From positions 3,306,260 through 3,370,259 of the forward strand of contig JABBOT010000006.1 in assembly GCA_016165875.1 (NCBI GenBank): 64,000 nt of DNA, written 5' to 3'. Source of the stretch: Acanthopleura granulata (taxonomy: Eukaryota > Mollusca > Polyplacophora > Chitonida > Chitonidae). Position numbers and translations under genes: made by a program. The number at the start of each line of letters is the position of its first letter. Positions within the stretch are counted from its first letter, which is position 1. Below are positions 44,867 to 55,186 of this stretch, piece by piece. The notes below the pieces were generated by a model. The model did no database searches. It was not told the origin of the DNA and saw only the letters and a program-made list of their open reading frames with translations.

Positions 44867-45772
44867 ACAGTGTGCAACTCTTTAGTTAGGTAATTACAGG
44901 AACAGGAACCCCCCCATGTGTGGTGCTGACCATGTCTCTGGTCTGTCATCGTGATGTACTTAGCCTGCCCTGCACAGGGATGTAAGCTTATCCCGGCTCG
45001 CTGGGTTATTAATAGGACCGTCTGTGACAGTGCTGCAACATGGTCTATACACGGTCATTTTTACCTGCCAACTGGGTCAGTGTATAAACTCAGGTGTGTG
45101 TATAGTAAGCTGTAGAGGCCAGGCTGTCACAGCTCACCAGTGTAGTTAAACATAGGAGACGGAGTAGCTAAAGCTGACTCGTGTGTAAGTGTGTACGGAC
45201 AAGTGAAGGCACAGCTACACTACTCTCAGTCTCATCTAGGTTACCTGTAATCCAGTCACCTTTTTTCTCCTCCGTGTTTACCTGAATTTTTAGTGGGTCG
45301 GGATTTACCATCAACGTGCATGTGCCCCACGCTGACTCTGACCCAGGTTATGGATTAAGTAACAAGCTTGCATTCTGCTCTCCCTGCCTGCCTGGCAGAG
45401 CTGTCAATACCTGGATTGCATATATCGTTGCCTGAGACAGGTGCCCACAGGTGTGTATATTAAGCTGATCAAGTTATCAAGCCATAGGTAAATGTTTCAG
45501 TTGAGAATGAGTCAAGGTTACCGGTGCTGTGTTTGACAGCAGGCTATTGTTTGTGTGCACACATGAGGCAATGTTGTGTCAACTCCTGGCTTGAGAGTGG
45601 TCAGCATATGGACACCTGATCTTAAGCTTGTTAACCCGGTAACTATAGGTGGACGTGAGTGATGTTTAGCGTTTCCAAATATTTTGATGTAGTATATTTA
45701 TGGCCTTAACATGCATCAGCATATCATGTGTTATGCTGTGCAGCAAAGCAACTCTGGATGTAGAACTTCTGC

Positions 45773-45993
45773 AAATGACCTAAAATTTCATCCACAAAAA
45801 TGCATATTTAGAGGTAAATAAATGTCATAAAATATTACATTTGGTGCTGAGACTTACATATTCTCCATAGGATGTCACCCTACCTTTGAAACAAATCTTG
45901 AAATAAATCTTGAAACATCATCCTACAATCAGTAGAACTCCAAGGATCAAGACAATTGAACAACTTAGTCATGGACGAAATTTTAGGTCATTT
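45773..45993. mobile_element. MITE-like element, copy 1
   Basis: About 221 bp with terminal inverted repeats AAATGACCTAAAATTTCATCC and GGACGAAATTTTAGGTCATTT (one mismatch). A diverged direct copy lies at 47365-47573. It has no coding capacity. Confidence 0.75.
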
Positions 45994-46463
45994 AAGGTAA
46001 TTCATGTCCACTAAGGTACACCTCAGTGAATATGCGTCTGCAGCTGTGTACGAAGACCGGACATGAATGTGAACCCTTAAGGCTTTATATTTGTATTGAA
46101 AATGGATTTGAAATCTTCATTTATGGAAGGAAATTCCCATTCACACTTGAGTAGTTTCTCTTGCAGGAGTCCTGTCATAGTAACATGACCGACAATTAGA
46201 TTATGAAGTCACAGGACTACACATATATGTGAAATTTAAAACAAAGAATAGCGATATAAAAGATGTAAATAATACATCTTCAGAGATTTATGTCTATTGA
46301 TAGGGTATGTACATGTACCTACAGGTACTTGTGTAAATAAATAAATGGAATACAAGTGAAATATATTTTAACAGAGAAAAGGAAAGAGAAGAAAAACTTA
46401 TTTTTGTAAGGTGGAATTTCTTTCTGTGGAATTAAAGTCTTCACTTTTAAAGAATATAGTACA

Positions 46464-46758
46464 TCCAAAAATGTATTTATTTATTTATTTATTTGATTGG
46501 TGTTTTACGCCGTACTCAAGAATATGTCACTTATACGACGGCAGCCAGCATTATGGTGGGAGGAAACTGGGCAGGGCCCGGGGGAAACCCACGACCATCC
46601 GAAGGTTGCTGGCAGACCTTCCCACGTACGGCCGAAGAGGAAGCCAGCATGAGCTGGGCTTGAACTCACAGCGACCACAGTGGTGGGAGGCTTTGGGTCA
46701 TTGTGCTGCGATAGCGCGCTAACTGACTGAGCCACGGAGGCTCCCCTCCAAAAATGTA
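46464..46758 (-). mobile_element. V-SINE, full length, with 12-bp target-site duplication
   Basis: The element is 46476-46746 in reverse, from (TTTA)n tail to head CGTGGCTC-type end (GACTGAGCCACGGAGGCTCC). It is flanked by TCCAAAAATGTA at 46464-46475 and 46747-46758. Confidence 0.94.
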
Positions 46759-47364
46759 AATGTTCCTGTTGTAGGATTCCCTCTATAGTAACAAAATATT
46801 AAGAATGAGTTGCACGGCACAAGTGTTGTATTGTAAAACATATATGATGTTTGAAATAGAAAAAAAAGTAATTGATATGTTATAGATGTATCAAACTGCA
46901 GATGAAACCTGCAAATAGTAACCTGTGCTGCAGATGTACATGTGAACAGAAGTCAAACTTAATGTTATGTAAAATAATAAATGTTGCTATCAGCAGTGTT
47001 GATGTTTCCACTTCTCCCTGTCAGCTGATGTTAACATTACCTGGTTTACCTGTGCACACCTGTGATGTGTACAATGTAATGTGTGACAGCAGGTTGTTGG
47101 TTGTCTCTGACCTGTTAGCTGTAGGACACAAACTTCAACAGACCCAAGGCCACAGGAAGTGTTTGTTCGTGTACTGTTGAGCATGTATACAGTACAAACA
47201 CAGTCTCTGGCCTCTGTGGCCTGATGTGTACTCTTGTTTGTTTAGCGATATGTTTATTGTACCATTGTTCTGTGAGAGAAATGTATATATGTTTCTATAT
47301 GCTTGGTATGATATGATGCCTGAACATCCAGATAAACATGTACATGTGGATTGCCTTAGACTGT

Positions 47365-47573
47365 AAATGACCTAAAATTTCATCCTGAAAGTTCAATTTC
47401 TTAGAGGCAAATAAATGTCGTAAAATCTCATTTCTGGCACTGAATCTTACATTTGTCTAGTAGGGTATCGTCGTACCTTCCGAACAAACCTCAAAACAAC
47501 TCCCTGAAATCAACAGAATTCTCAGAATGAGGAAAAATGAGCAGCTTAGTCATGGGTTGTTACTTCATTTAGG
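47365..47573. mobile_element. MITE-like element, copy 2
   Basis: Begins AAATGACCTAAAATTTCATCC like copy 1, shares GAGG.AAATAAATGTC, CTTACAT, CAGCTTAGTCATGG or CAACTTAGTCATGG, and ends CTTCATTTAGGTAA, a decayed terminal repeat. Confidence 0.7.
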
Positions 47574-48079
47574 TAAAGACAGTGTAATGGTTTTGTATCA
47601 TGTGGACTGACAGCTTCATTCTGCCTGGGCATACGTGTAACCTAATTCTTCAGGCATTTTGATCTTGGTCAGTCATGGCTAATTCACCTGCGATTAAACA
47701 CTGAGAAATTGTTCGCTGTCGAAGCTTAGCTGACCAACTGTACCCTAATTCTTCAGGTATTTTCAATCTCTGTGGCCAGCAGTATTTCAGTACTTTCTTG
47801 GAGAAAGAGAGGGTTTAGGCACATAAAGCTTTCTGAAGGTTACACCTCTGATGACACAAACAAGTCTATTTTGGCTCCATTTTTACAAGAACTGTATGCA
47901 TAAATTTCCCTTTTCAAAGCGCTTTAATGGTTGACAAGCTTGAAGATATACAGTATCGAGTTTTGCATTAATCCAGTGTATACTCAGCATTAAGATCAAA
48001 GGCACTCCATGACAAAAAATGTGCATACGAATTATGAAGATTGTTTGTGATGGTCTTATGTGTACGTTGCTCATACTAA

Positions 48080-48253
48080 AATTTATTTATTTATTTGATT
48101 CGTGTTTTACGTTGTACTTAAGAATATTTCCCTTATACGACAGCAACCAGCATTATGGTGGCAGGAAACCGGGCAGAGCTCAAATGAAACTCACGACCAT
48201 CTGCAGGTTGCTGGCAGACCTTCCCATGTACGGCTGGAGAGGAAGCCAGCATC
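48080..48253 (-). mobile_element. V-SINE, head-truncated
   Basis: (TTTA)n tail, reversed 3' end with GTACTTAAGAATATTTCCCT, core and middle box to GGAGAGGAAGCCAGCAT. Confidence 0.88.
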
Positions 48254-48373
48254 ATTACTACAAATCCTGACCGATTAAGATTATAAATCAGGTCCCTGAG
48301 GGTCAAAGCTGGATTTTATGTATGTAGAAATGGCCACCAGTGATAGCTCCCAACACCTTGTGATTTGCTGACG

Positions 48374-48500
48374 ATATCTTTAGATGCATTGATTCACCAA
48401 GATCCATCCCAACTTATCATAAGATCTGTCCACGATACCTCTAGATGCATTGATTCACCAAGATCCATCCCAACTTATCATAAGATCTATCCATGATTCC
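48374..48500. repeat. 63-bp tandem duplication
   Basis: Two near-identical copies of TAGATGCATTGATTCACCAA + GATCCATCCCAACTTATCAT + AAGATCTRTCCAYGAT. Confidence 0.9.
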
Positions 48501-48579
48501 AAAATTTAGGATTCATACCACACCGTGTGGAAATAAATGTATACTTGATTTTCTTCCTTCCCCAGCATTTCTTATAGCA

Positions 48580-48666
48580 GAGCCTCCCACCAATGCGGTT
48601 GTCCTGAGTTCAAGTCCAGCTCATGTTGGCTTCCTCTCCAGCCATACGTGGGAATGTCTTCTAGCG
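48580..48666 (+). mobile_element. V-SINE head and middle fragment
   Basis: GAGCCTCCCACCAATGCGGT, GAGTTCAAGTCCAGCTCATG and CTTCCTCTCCAGCCATACGT; no core or tail. Confidence 0.75.
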
Positions 48667-49917
48667 AAATTCTGATAGCAAATACTGTAAGGAAATGTTA
48701 CACACCAAATCAAGTTGATCTTACTCTCAGGATTCATGATTGGGATTAATTTTCCTAGTTACTGGAAATTTTTTTTAGCTCCAGGTTTGTTCAGTAATTA
48801 GTTTCATTGATCAATTTGATATCTATTGATTGGTTACATTACATTTCATTGATTACAAGTCACATTATCAACCAAAATGTGCTTTTGTGTTGGAATATTC
48901 AGTGATTATAAAGCAGTTTGAAAAGATTACATTTCACCAATTTTTGACTTTGTGTAACATTGGAACACTTAGTAAATACAAAAGACTTTTGAAAAACTTG
49001 AGCGTGTAAAAAATGATAAAAACAGTAAATAAAAAGTACTGAAAGAAAAGATGAAGAAAAAACCAACAATCAGAGACCACAGAGCAGTAAATCTTTTAAT
49101 TTCCGTTATGGCAGCCATCTTCTATTCCCATACGGATCCTGTAGTCTCAGTGATTCTGTTATTATTTTTTTCTCTGCATTGATAAGAAAAAACACTAGTT
49201 TATGGGTAATTGTATGCAAGCGTGTGGTCTGATTGAAGATTTTTTCTAGCCATTTTTTCTTCTGTGTACATTTTTTTTCAGTCATAATCTGTCCTAAATC
49301 ATTAGTAGTGTTCTCTCTTTGAACAAGCCTATGGGTTTTAATATAGCTAGGTAAACCTGAGTACTATGGCTTGTCACCTGTCAGCATTGAAATGTTATAG
49401 CCCTTCAAATGTGGTGTGAATTACCTCCTGACATTGACCTGTGTCAATGGGCCATTCCATTCCACTTTTGTATTTATAAGGTTCAGCTCTTTTAAAGCCT
49501 AAAGGCTTATTTACAACAGCAGCAAAGAGACAGCTCATAAATACACATATTTACAGTCTACATGCATACAGTTTGTTATGAAGTTGTCTGTTGTTCTCCT
49601 AATGGTAGAAATTTGTTTACAACCATGGTAAAAATTTAAGATATTATGGGTACATGTACATGGTGTGGTATGAAGTATTGGAAATGTTTTGTGCTGAAGA
49701 AGTAAGAAATAAACTTTCAAAGTTTTCTGGTAATACTTGTATTCATATACAGGGGATTTTCTAGTCAGTTTCTTTATAAAAACTCAATTTGAAGAAATAA
49801 AAAAAGTCAATATTTTCCATCACTAATGCATGTAAAATGTATCTAAAACTCACTTATTTTATCAAAACTGAATACAAAATTTGTCTAAAGCTCAGTTTTC
49901 CCATATTTCTTATTGTG

Positions 49918-50277
49918 ACAGTATTATCGTTATTGGAGATTACACTTTCTAGATATAGCGCAGGTTCTAATGCTGAAAACTGGCTGAGAACTATCTGGTT
50001 TTGAACCAATGACCTCAGTGACCTTTGTCAAATGTCATTTCTGATCATCAGACGGGTAATGCATGTTCGCTGTAAAATCTATCGATCAGCTGTCGACCTT
50101 CTATTTTTGTAGAAGGCTGGTTGGTCGAGTGGTCTAGATGGTTGACATGTATTGCTGGCGATTTGGTGCGTGACTCTGAGGTTGTTGGTTCGAAACCCGG
50201 ATGGGTCTCAGTCAATTTTCAGCACCAGAACCTGTGCTCGATCTAGAAAGTGTAATCTCCAATAACGATAATACTGT
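49918..50277. mobile_element. 360-bp foldback element with tRNA-like boxes
   Basis: The arms (49918-50025 and 50167-50277) are inverted copies: ACAGTATTATCGTTATTGGA at the left end, TCCAATAACGATAATACTGT at the right. Inside, on the plus strand, GGTCGAGTGGTCTAGATGG resembles a Ser/Leu-type tRNA A box and GGTTCGAAACCC a B box. Confidence 0.8.
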
Positions 50278-50618
50278 TACTTAAAATTCACTTTCTAAAT
50301 GACGTCTACCAATTTCTCGTTGTGGTTGCCACTAGGAGAAAATGGCTAGAAAACCCCTTGATATACTCAAGGCAGTCTTGTTGTGGGCAGATAAAGACAA
50401 GAAAGATGTAAATCTGACTTTCAATCAAATAATCCACATACTGTACTGTACATGCTTTATCATGTGCAACTGAGATACATGTTCTTGACCCACTTACAAA
50501 CCAGCATGGCACACAGTTTGCATACAGATTCAATTATTTTTGCACCTTCCTTGAACATTCCTTGCAACCTCACAGCATCATCCAAGACTGCTGATCCAAG
50601 CTTGTCTTTTGTTACATT

Positions 50619-50815
50619 TTATACTTTGGTGGTAGCTCTTGTGTTGAAGAAGGTTTGGAAAATTGGTCTTGCAGTTATTGACCTGACTTGTCCTGGAAGA
50701 CTTGACTCCACTCCAATTTCTTACTATTTATATACTTGGTATACTTTGGTGGTTGCAGCTATGTTGAAGGTTGTTTTGGGAATTGGTCTTGCAGTTATTG
50801 ACCTGAAGCATCTTG
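50619..50815. repeat. diverged direct repeat of about 75 bp, two copies
   Basis: 50619-50690 and 50738-50815 share TATACTTTGGTGGT, TGTTGAAG and AATTGGTCTTGCAGTTATTG + ACCTGA. A 124-codon open frame (50452-50826, plus) spans both; it has hydrophobic runs but no known domain and probably owes its length to the duplication. Confidence 0.6.
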
Positions 50816-50825
50816 CATCATTGTA

Positions 50826-50995
50826 GATAATTGGCATTATGGTGAACAGTTGTCATGGTAGACAATTGGTATTATGGTAGACAGTTGGCATTATGGTGGA
50901 CAATTGGCATTATGGTAGACAATTGGTATTATGGTAGACAGTTGGCATTATGGTAGACAGTTGGCATTGTGTTTGGCAATTGGCATTATGTTACA
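50826..50995. repeat. short tandem repeat of about 20 bp, about nine copies
   Basis: Units GGTAGACAATTGGTATTAT with C/T and A/G variants. Confidence 0.85.
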
Positions 50996-52112
50996 GATTT
51001 CTGTTAAATGTAGATGGCTAGATTGTGGACTGGCTTTTACCGTATACTGTTACGATTTACGATCAAATAAAGCCCGATGACATATTAGACAACCAGCAGG
51101 GTTCAAAGGAACAGGCCATATGCATCTCTACGGGTAACCCTGGCCTCCCAATGACCTATACAAACACTTGCTTTGGATCGCCCAGCATGGTATTTCCTGA
51201 AGTCGGCTGATTGCTTGAAGATTCATAGAGTCATGTACGCCTGTAATTGAATGTGCTTGATCAGAGAATGCTGTTTTGAGATAACTGTTGGTTCTGAAAA
51301 GAGCCTTTGGGTAGTGGTCATTGTTGTTCATGTACTGTCGATTTTGTCGTCGTACCACAGCATGTTCTCTTTGAACTCTGTTAATTATCCACCTAATTTC
51401 CCAGTATAAAGCCTGCTACCGGACAAGATTTACTCACGAGGAATTTCCAATCTCTCCTTCTCCATATCTGATCGTCTTTTTTTCTTTGATGAAGTGAATT
51501 TTGCATTCAGTAGTCATCCCTTTCAAACAGCGACGGCATTCAGCAAAAGGCATCATAAATGCCGCCGTTATTTGGATTACGAAGGCAAAAAAAAATACTG
51601 TCGTATGAGATATTCTGTGAATGACCTGCTGCTGAACATTTGCTGGGCACAGCAGTCCTCAGGAAAAAAAAAAAAACAGGATTAAAGTGGTAGTTTTGTT
51701 CTTTTCTTCCAAAAATTTGTTCGTGGCTGAAAATGGCTTGAAAACCGATGCACCGGCCACAACAGTTGCTCACCTGCTGTAGCTGTTTGAAGAATGCACA
51801 GGACGGAACAGATAGTTGGCCAGTCAGATTTCTGAAACGGTGATTTAAATGGTGAAGAGGCAGAAAGCTCAAAAATGGGGACTTTCGTTTGTTAGGTATG
51901 AAGTAGATGAGGATGGCTTTGCATGCGCTCAGAAAAAGCCTGAATATATTCAAGAGATATAACAGATCGATAAAACAGATCGTGAATTTGATGGAACTGC
52001 TCTCAATGAGGTACGCCCCCTGTCATGCAATCTTACCTCTATTCAGAATTGAGAAAAACAAAGATTTTTATGCCCTTGTGGGCTGTGTGATAAAGATTGA
52101 TGTTGAAACTAT

Positions 52113-52385
52113 AATTAAAACAGGGGCCTCCGTGGCTTAGTCGGTTAGCACGCTAACGCAGCGCAATGACCGAAGCCTCCCACCAATGCGGTTGCTTTGA
52201 GTTCAAGACCAGCTTATGCTGGCTTCCTCTCCAGCCGTAAGTGGGAAGGCCTGCCAGTAACCTGCGGATGGGCTTGGGTTTCCTCCCACAGTATTGCTGG
52301 CTGCCGTCGTATAAGTGAAATATTCCTGAGTACAGCGTAAAACACCAATCAAATAAATAGGTAAATAAATAAATACAATTAAAAC
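52113..52385 (+). mobile_element. V-SINE, full length, with 9-bp target-site duplication
   Basis: The element is 52122-52376, from GGGGCCTCCGTGGCTTAGTC to an AAATAAATAGGTAAATAAAT tail. It is flanked by AATTAAAAC on both sides (52113-52121, 52377-52385). Confidence 0.9.
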
Positions 52386-52997
52386 GTCATAGTTTTACAA
52401 GGAAAGGTAGTAAATGAGGAAAATAGGATTCAAGATTCAACCGGTAAATGACATAGAAATGGGCCAGAAAAGTGAGTTGAAGTGCCTCTTCGAGTGCAGA
52501 AGTCTGAAGTGATTTTTTTTCAGCACGCGTGATGGACTTTCATGGGGTTGTGATAAAGACAGCAGATGCTTTATGCACAAGTTTAACCATGTTAATGTGC
52601 CTTTCTGTGTCTCTTATTGACGAAAAACAGGTATTGTTTTTTTTTTTTTTGCCCACATCAAGTGAGCCACCGCATGTTATCACCAACTTAACTGTGGTTA
52701 CGGTGCCGGTAGGCAAACAGTTACCCAACCATGCAACCAGTTATATAAAGGCACCATTGTACTTGATGACATAGAGAAAGGTAACGTAATGACCAAGTTC
52801 AACTGACGAGCAAGCTATTTTTCAGCCATGCCACGTGATAACAAGTGATTGTGTCCATGTATGTCACTAATCACACGTCCACTTGGACAGGTAGATGGGT
52901 TCTAAGCTGACCAACGCAAAGATGTGTATATTTACACACGTTAATTCTTCTGTGTTATGGGAATGGATATCAGGCGTTTGTTTTTGTTGTTGAGGAG

Positions 52998-53121
52998 CGA
53001 TGTGATTATCACACCTCTTGCAGAAGACCACTAGTGTGATTATCACACCTCTTGCAGAAGACCAGGAGTGTGATTATCACACCTTTTGCAGAAGACCAGG
53101 AGTGTGATTTTCACACCTCTT
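52998..53121. repeat. 34-bp tandem repeat carrying a 15-bp palindrome
   Basis: Nearly four units of GTGTGATTATCACACCTCTT + GCAGAAGACCAGGA. GTGTGATTATCACAC is a perfect odd palindrome, kept in three units; one has TTTT in place of TTAT. Confidence 0.88.
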
Positions 53122-53202
53122 GCCAGTGTCATTTGCACTACTAGATTCACACTTCCCAGACTCTTCATTGTTTCAGGCCTTTGTTATTAGCACACCTGGA
53201 TT

Positions 53203-53267
53203 TTGTTTCAGGGGTGTGCTAGGTTTGGTAGTGTGGTAGGACACCTCAAATAGGAAGGCCTGAGATG
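53203..53267. repeat. dispersed repeat related to the spacer of the 623-bp foldback
   Basis: TTGTTTCAGGGGTGTGCTAG, GTTTGGTAGTGTGGTAGGAC and ACCTCAAATAGGAAGGCCTG are matched at 37718-37780. A local hairpin TAGCACACC ... GGTGTGCTA overlaps it. Confidence 0.6.
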
Positions 53268-53982
53268 TTATGTGTAATACTGCAAATAGTGACAAAAAAA
53301 CAAAAAAAAACATTTGTCCCAGTTTTGAGGGGGAAAGTAAAAAAATGGATATGTTGTGCATTAGATGGACTAACCATTTAAGAAGGAAAGAATCTGTCTA
53401 TTCCTGTTAAAGTTGCAGGTACATGTTTATTGGCTGAAAAAGGGACAGACCAGATATCCTAAAAATTAGAAGACTTAAGGTACCATGGAGCCTGACTCTC
53501 TCTGCCTACCTGTCTGCACACAGTTGTCAGTGTCAGGTGTGCCGGCACTGTTTACTCTGTAGTAAACTCTCAGCTGGGTTACCCTGGGAAAGCTGACCTA
53601 CTTCTTACCCGTGTTAGCTTAAGCTCGCACAAGATCGCCACCGAAATCTAGGTCGAGTTTTCTTTGAATTTTTAAGCGCACTGGATAAAGTCACCAATTA
53701 TATGTATATGTAAAGGTATTGAATTCTGGTGAATTGGCCACATGTACATGTATGAGTGGCTGGGCGCAGGCTTTTGCTCAATCTCTTATGAGTATTGGCA
53801 TTATTCTTGTGTTTGCATGTGTACAGGTATTTCAGGTTTGGGCATTGGTTACAGGTACATGCTCGGGTAGTGCTCTGCATGCCAGGTACAGTAGTAAGAG
53901 GTGAGATATTCGTGTTGTGTTACTTGAAAATGTTGCCATGACTTGTTTAAGTGGCATTTAGAAGTTGGGATGGAAGTACACT

Positions 53983-54200
53983 GGAACATGTCTTTCTTAT
54001 GGATATACAACTTCTTGGTTTATTATCACGACGTTTTGATGTAGATACTAACATCGTTATCAAGTAAGTGAAATCAAGACATCAATGCTCTTAAATATAA
54101 CAAGTAGAGATATCTCAACTTGATAACGATGTTAGTATCTACATCGAAACGTCGTGATAATAAACCAAGAAATTGTATATCCATAAGAAAGAAATGTTCT
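53983..54200. mobile_element. foldback pair, possible Penelope-like terminal repeats with hammerhead-like motif
   Basis: Arms of about 82 bp (53983-54064, 54119-54200) are inverted copies with only a few mismatches, around a 54-base spacer. In the right arm GATGT (54128-54132) pairs with ACATC (54141-54145), followed by GAAAC. This recalls stem II and the GAAA box of the hammerhead ribozymes known in Penelope-like elements. The other core box is TTGATAA rather than CTGANGA, so cleavage is doubtful. Confidence 0.7.
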
Positions 54201-54310
54201 AATGTTGCCATAGTTTGGATCCAGCATATATAGTCTCAGAGAGCATTCTGACCTCGTAGAATTCTTTCTCATGTATTTATTCGCTAACATATAGATGTAG
54301 ATCCTTCTGT

Positions 54311-54535
54311 CATAAGCTGTGACACGTGCGGAGTGCCTTGAGTTGGATGGCAAAAGAGGGCAACAGTAGTTAATATTAAGTTTTTGTGATTGTCAAGGCA
54401 ACTGTATCAAAAAAATGGTTCTGTGGTGTTACAGTTGCAATCTGCGTCATGATGTGTCACAACGATGAAGCGACGTCAATGCCATACAAAATCTAAGAGC
54501 GTCATACACTTGGGCTGTCATACCGAACTCATCTA
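54311..54535. repeat. dispersed repeat, copy B
   Basis: Partner of 39871-40060. It begins about 110 bases after the foldback pair at 53983-54200. Confidence 0.6.
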
Positions 54536-54631
54536 CTGTGTGCCCCTTAAGTTACAGTTGATTCAGGGTTCAATCCTGAGTGGAAAAGTGCCTAAGTCTT
54601 TAAATTATTCCGACCGGTGATTATTCTCCCT

Positions 54632-54829
54632 TGTTCAAGCTCAGCTCATGCTGGCTTCCTCTCGAGCCATATGTGGGAAGGTCTGCCAGCGACCTGCTGG
54701 TGGTCATCAGTTTCCCTGGCTTCTGTGTGGTTTCCTCCCACCATAATGCTGGCTGCCATTGTATTTAAGTGAAAGAATTAGATATTCTTGAGTATGGCAT
54801 AAAACACCAGTGGGATAAATAAATAAATA
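54632..54829 (+). mobile_element. V-SINE, head-truncated
   Basis: GTTCAAGCTCAGCTCATGCT, GTGGGAAGGTCTGCCAGCGA, core TTTCCTCCCACCATAATGCT and a tail with an 8-base insertion (GAATTAGA-like). Confidence 0.87.
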
Positions 54830-55007
54830 TTCTTTCTCATATATGTATGTCTGCCTTGTAAAAGGTTGATCCAGAGTTCAAACCGGAGTAGTGGCATGTA
54901 CTTAAAGCTTCATTCCAGCCACTGAATCACATAATTCTTTCTTAAATAACCTTGACTAATCCTCAAATAACTTTTTGTTTGGTGTAACCTGACCCAATGA
55001 GAAAAAA

Positions 55008-55186
55008 TATCAAGCTTGCAAATAGGTGCCCGACAATTTTGGAAACACCCCTTTGGTGAAAGCTTTATGCTCCAGGAGACCTTTGTCCACTAATAAATAA
55101 CATGGATGACTTGGTCATACCACTTAGTCAAAAGGGGTGTTTTAAAAAATGTCAGGCACCTATTTGCAGGTTTGAAATATGGTTGG
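55008..55186. repeat. inverted repeat of about 50-bp arms
   Basis: TGCAAATAGGTGCCCGACA and AACACCCCTTT on the left are mirrored by AAAGGGGTGTT and TGTCAGGCACCTATTTGCA on the right, with a spacer of about 70 bases. Probably a short foldback element. Confidence 0.75.

Noticed and set aside
46505..46735. Frames of 76-103 codons with CAAC/GGCC-rich reading (also at 226-420, 18254-18745, 29975-30229, 34761-35125, 43874-44093)
   Set aside because: They are translations of V-SINE copies; the same peptide themes recur wherever the SINE lies.
50100..50210. tRNA-Ser/Leu gene
   Set aside because: The boxes lie inside a foldback element and the 5' and 3' acceptor halves do not pair as in a tRNA.
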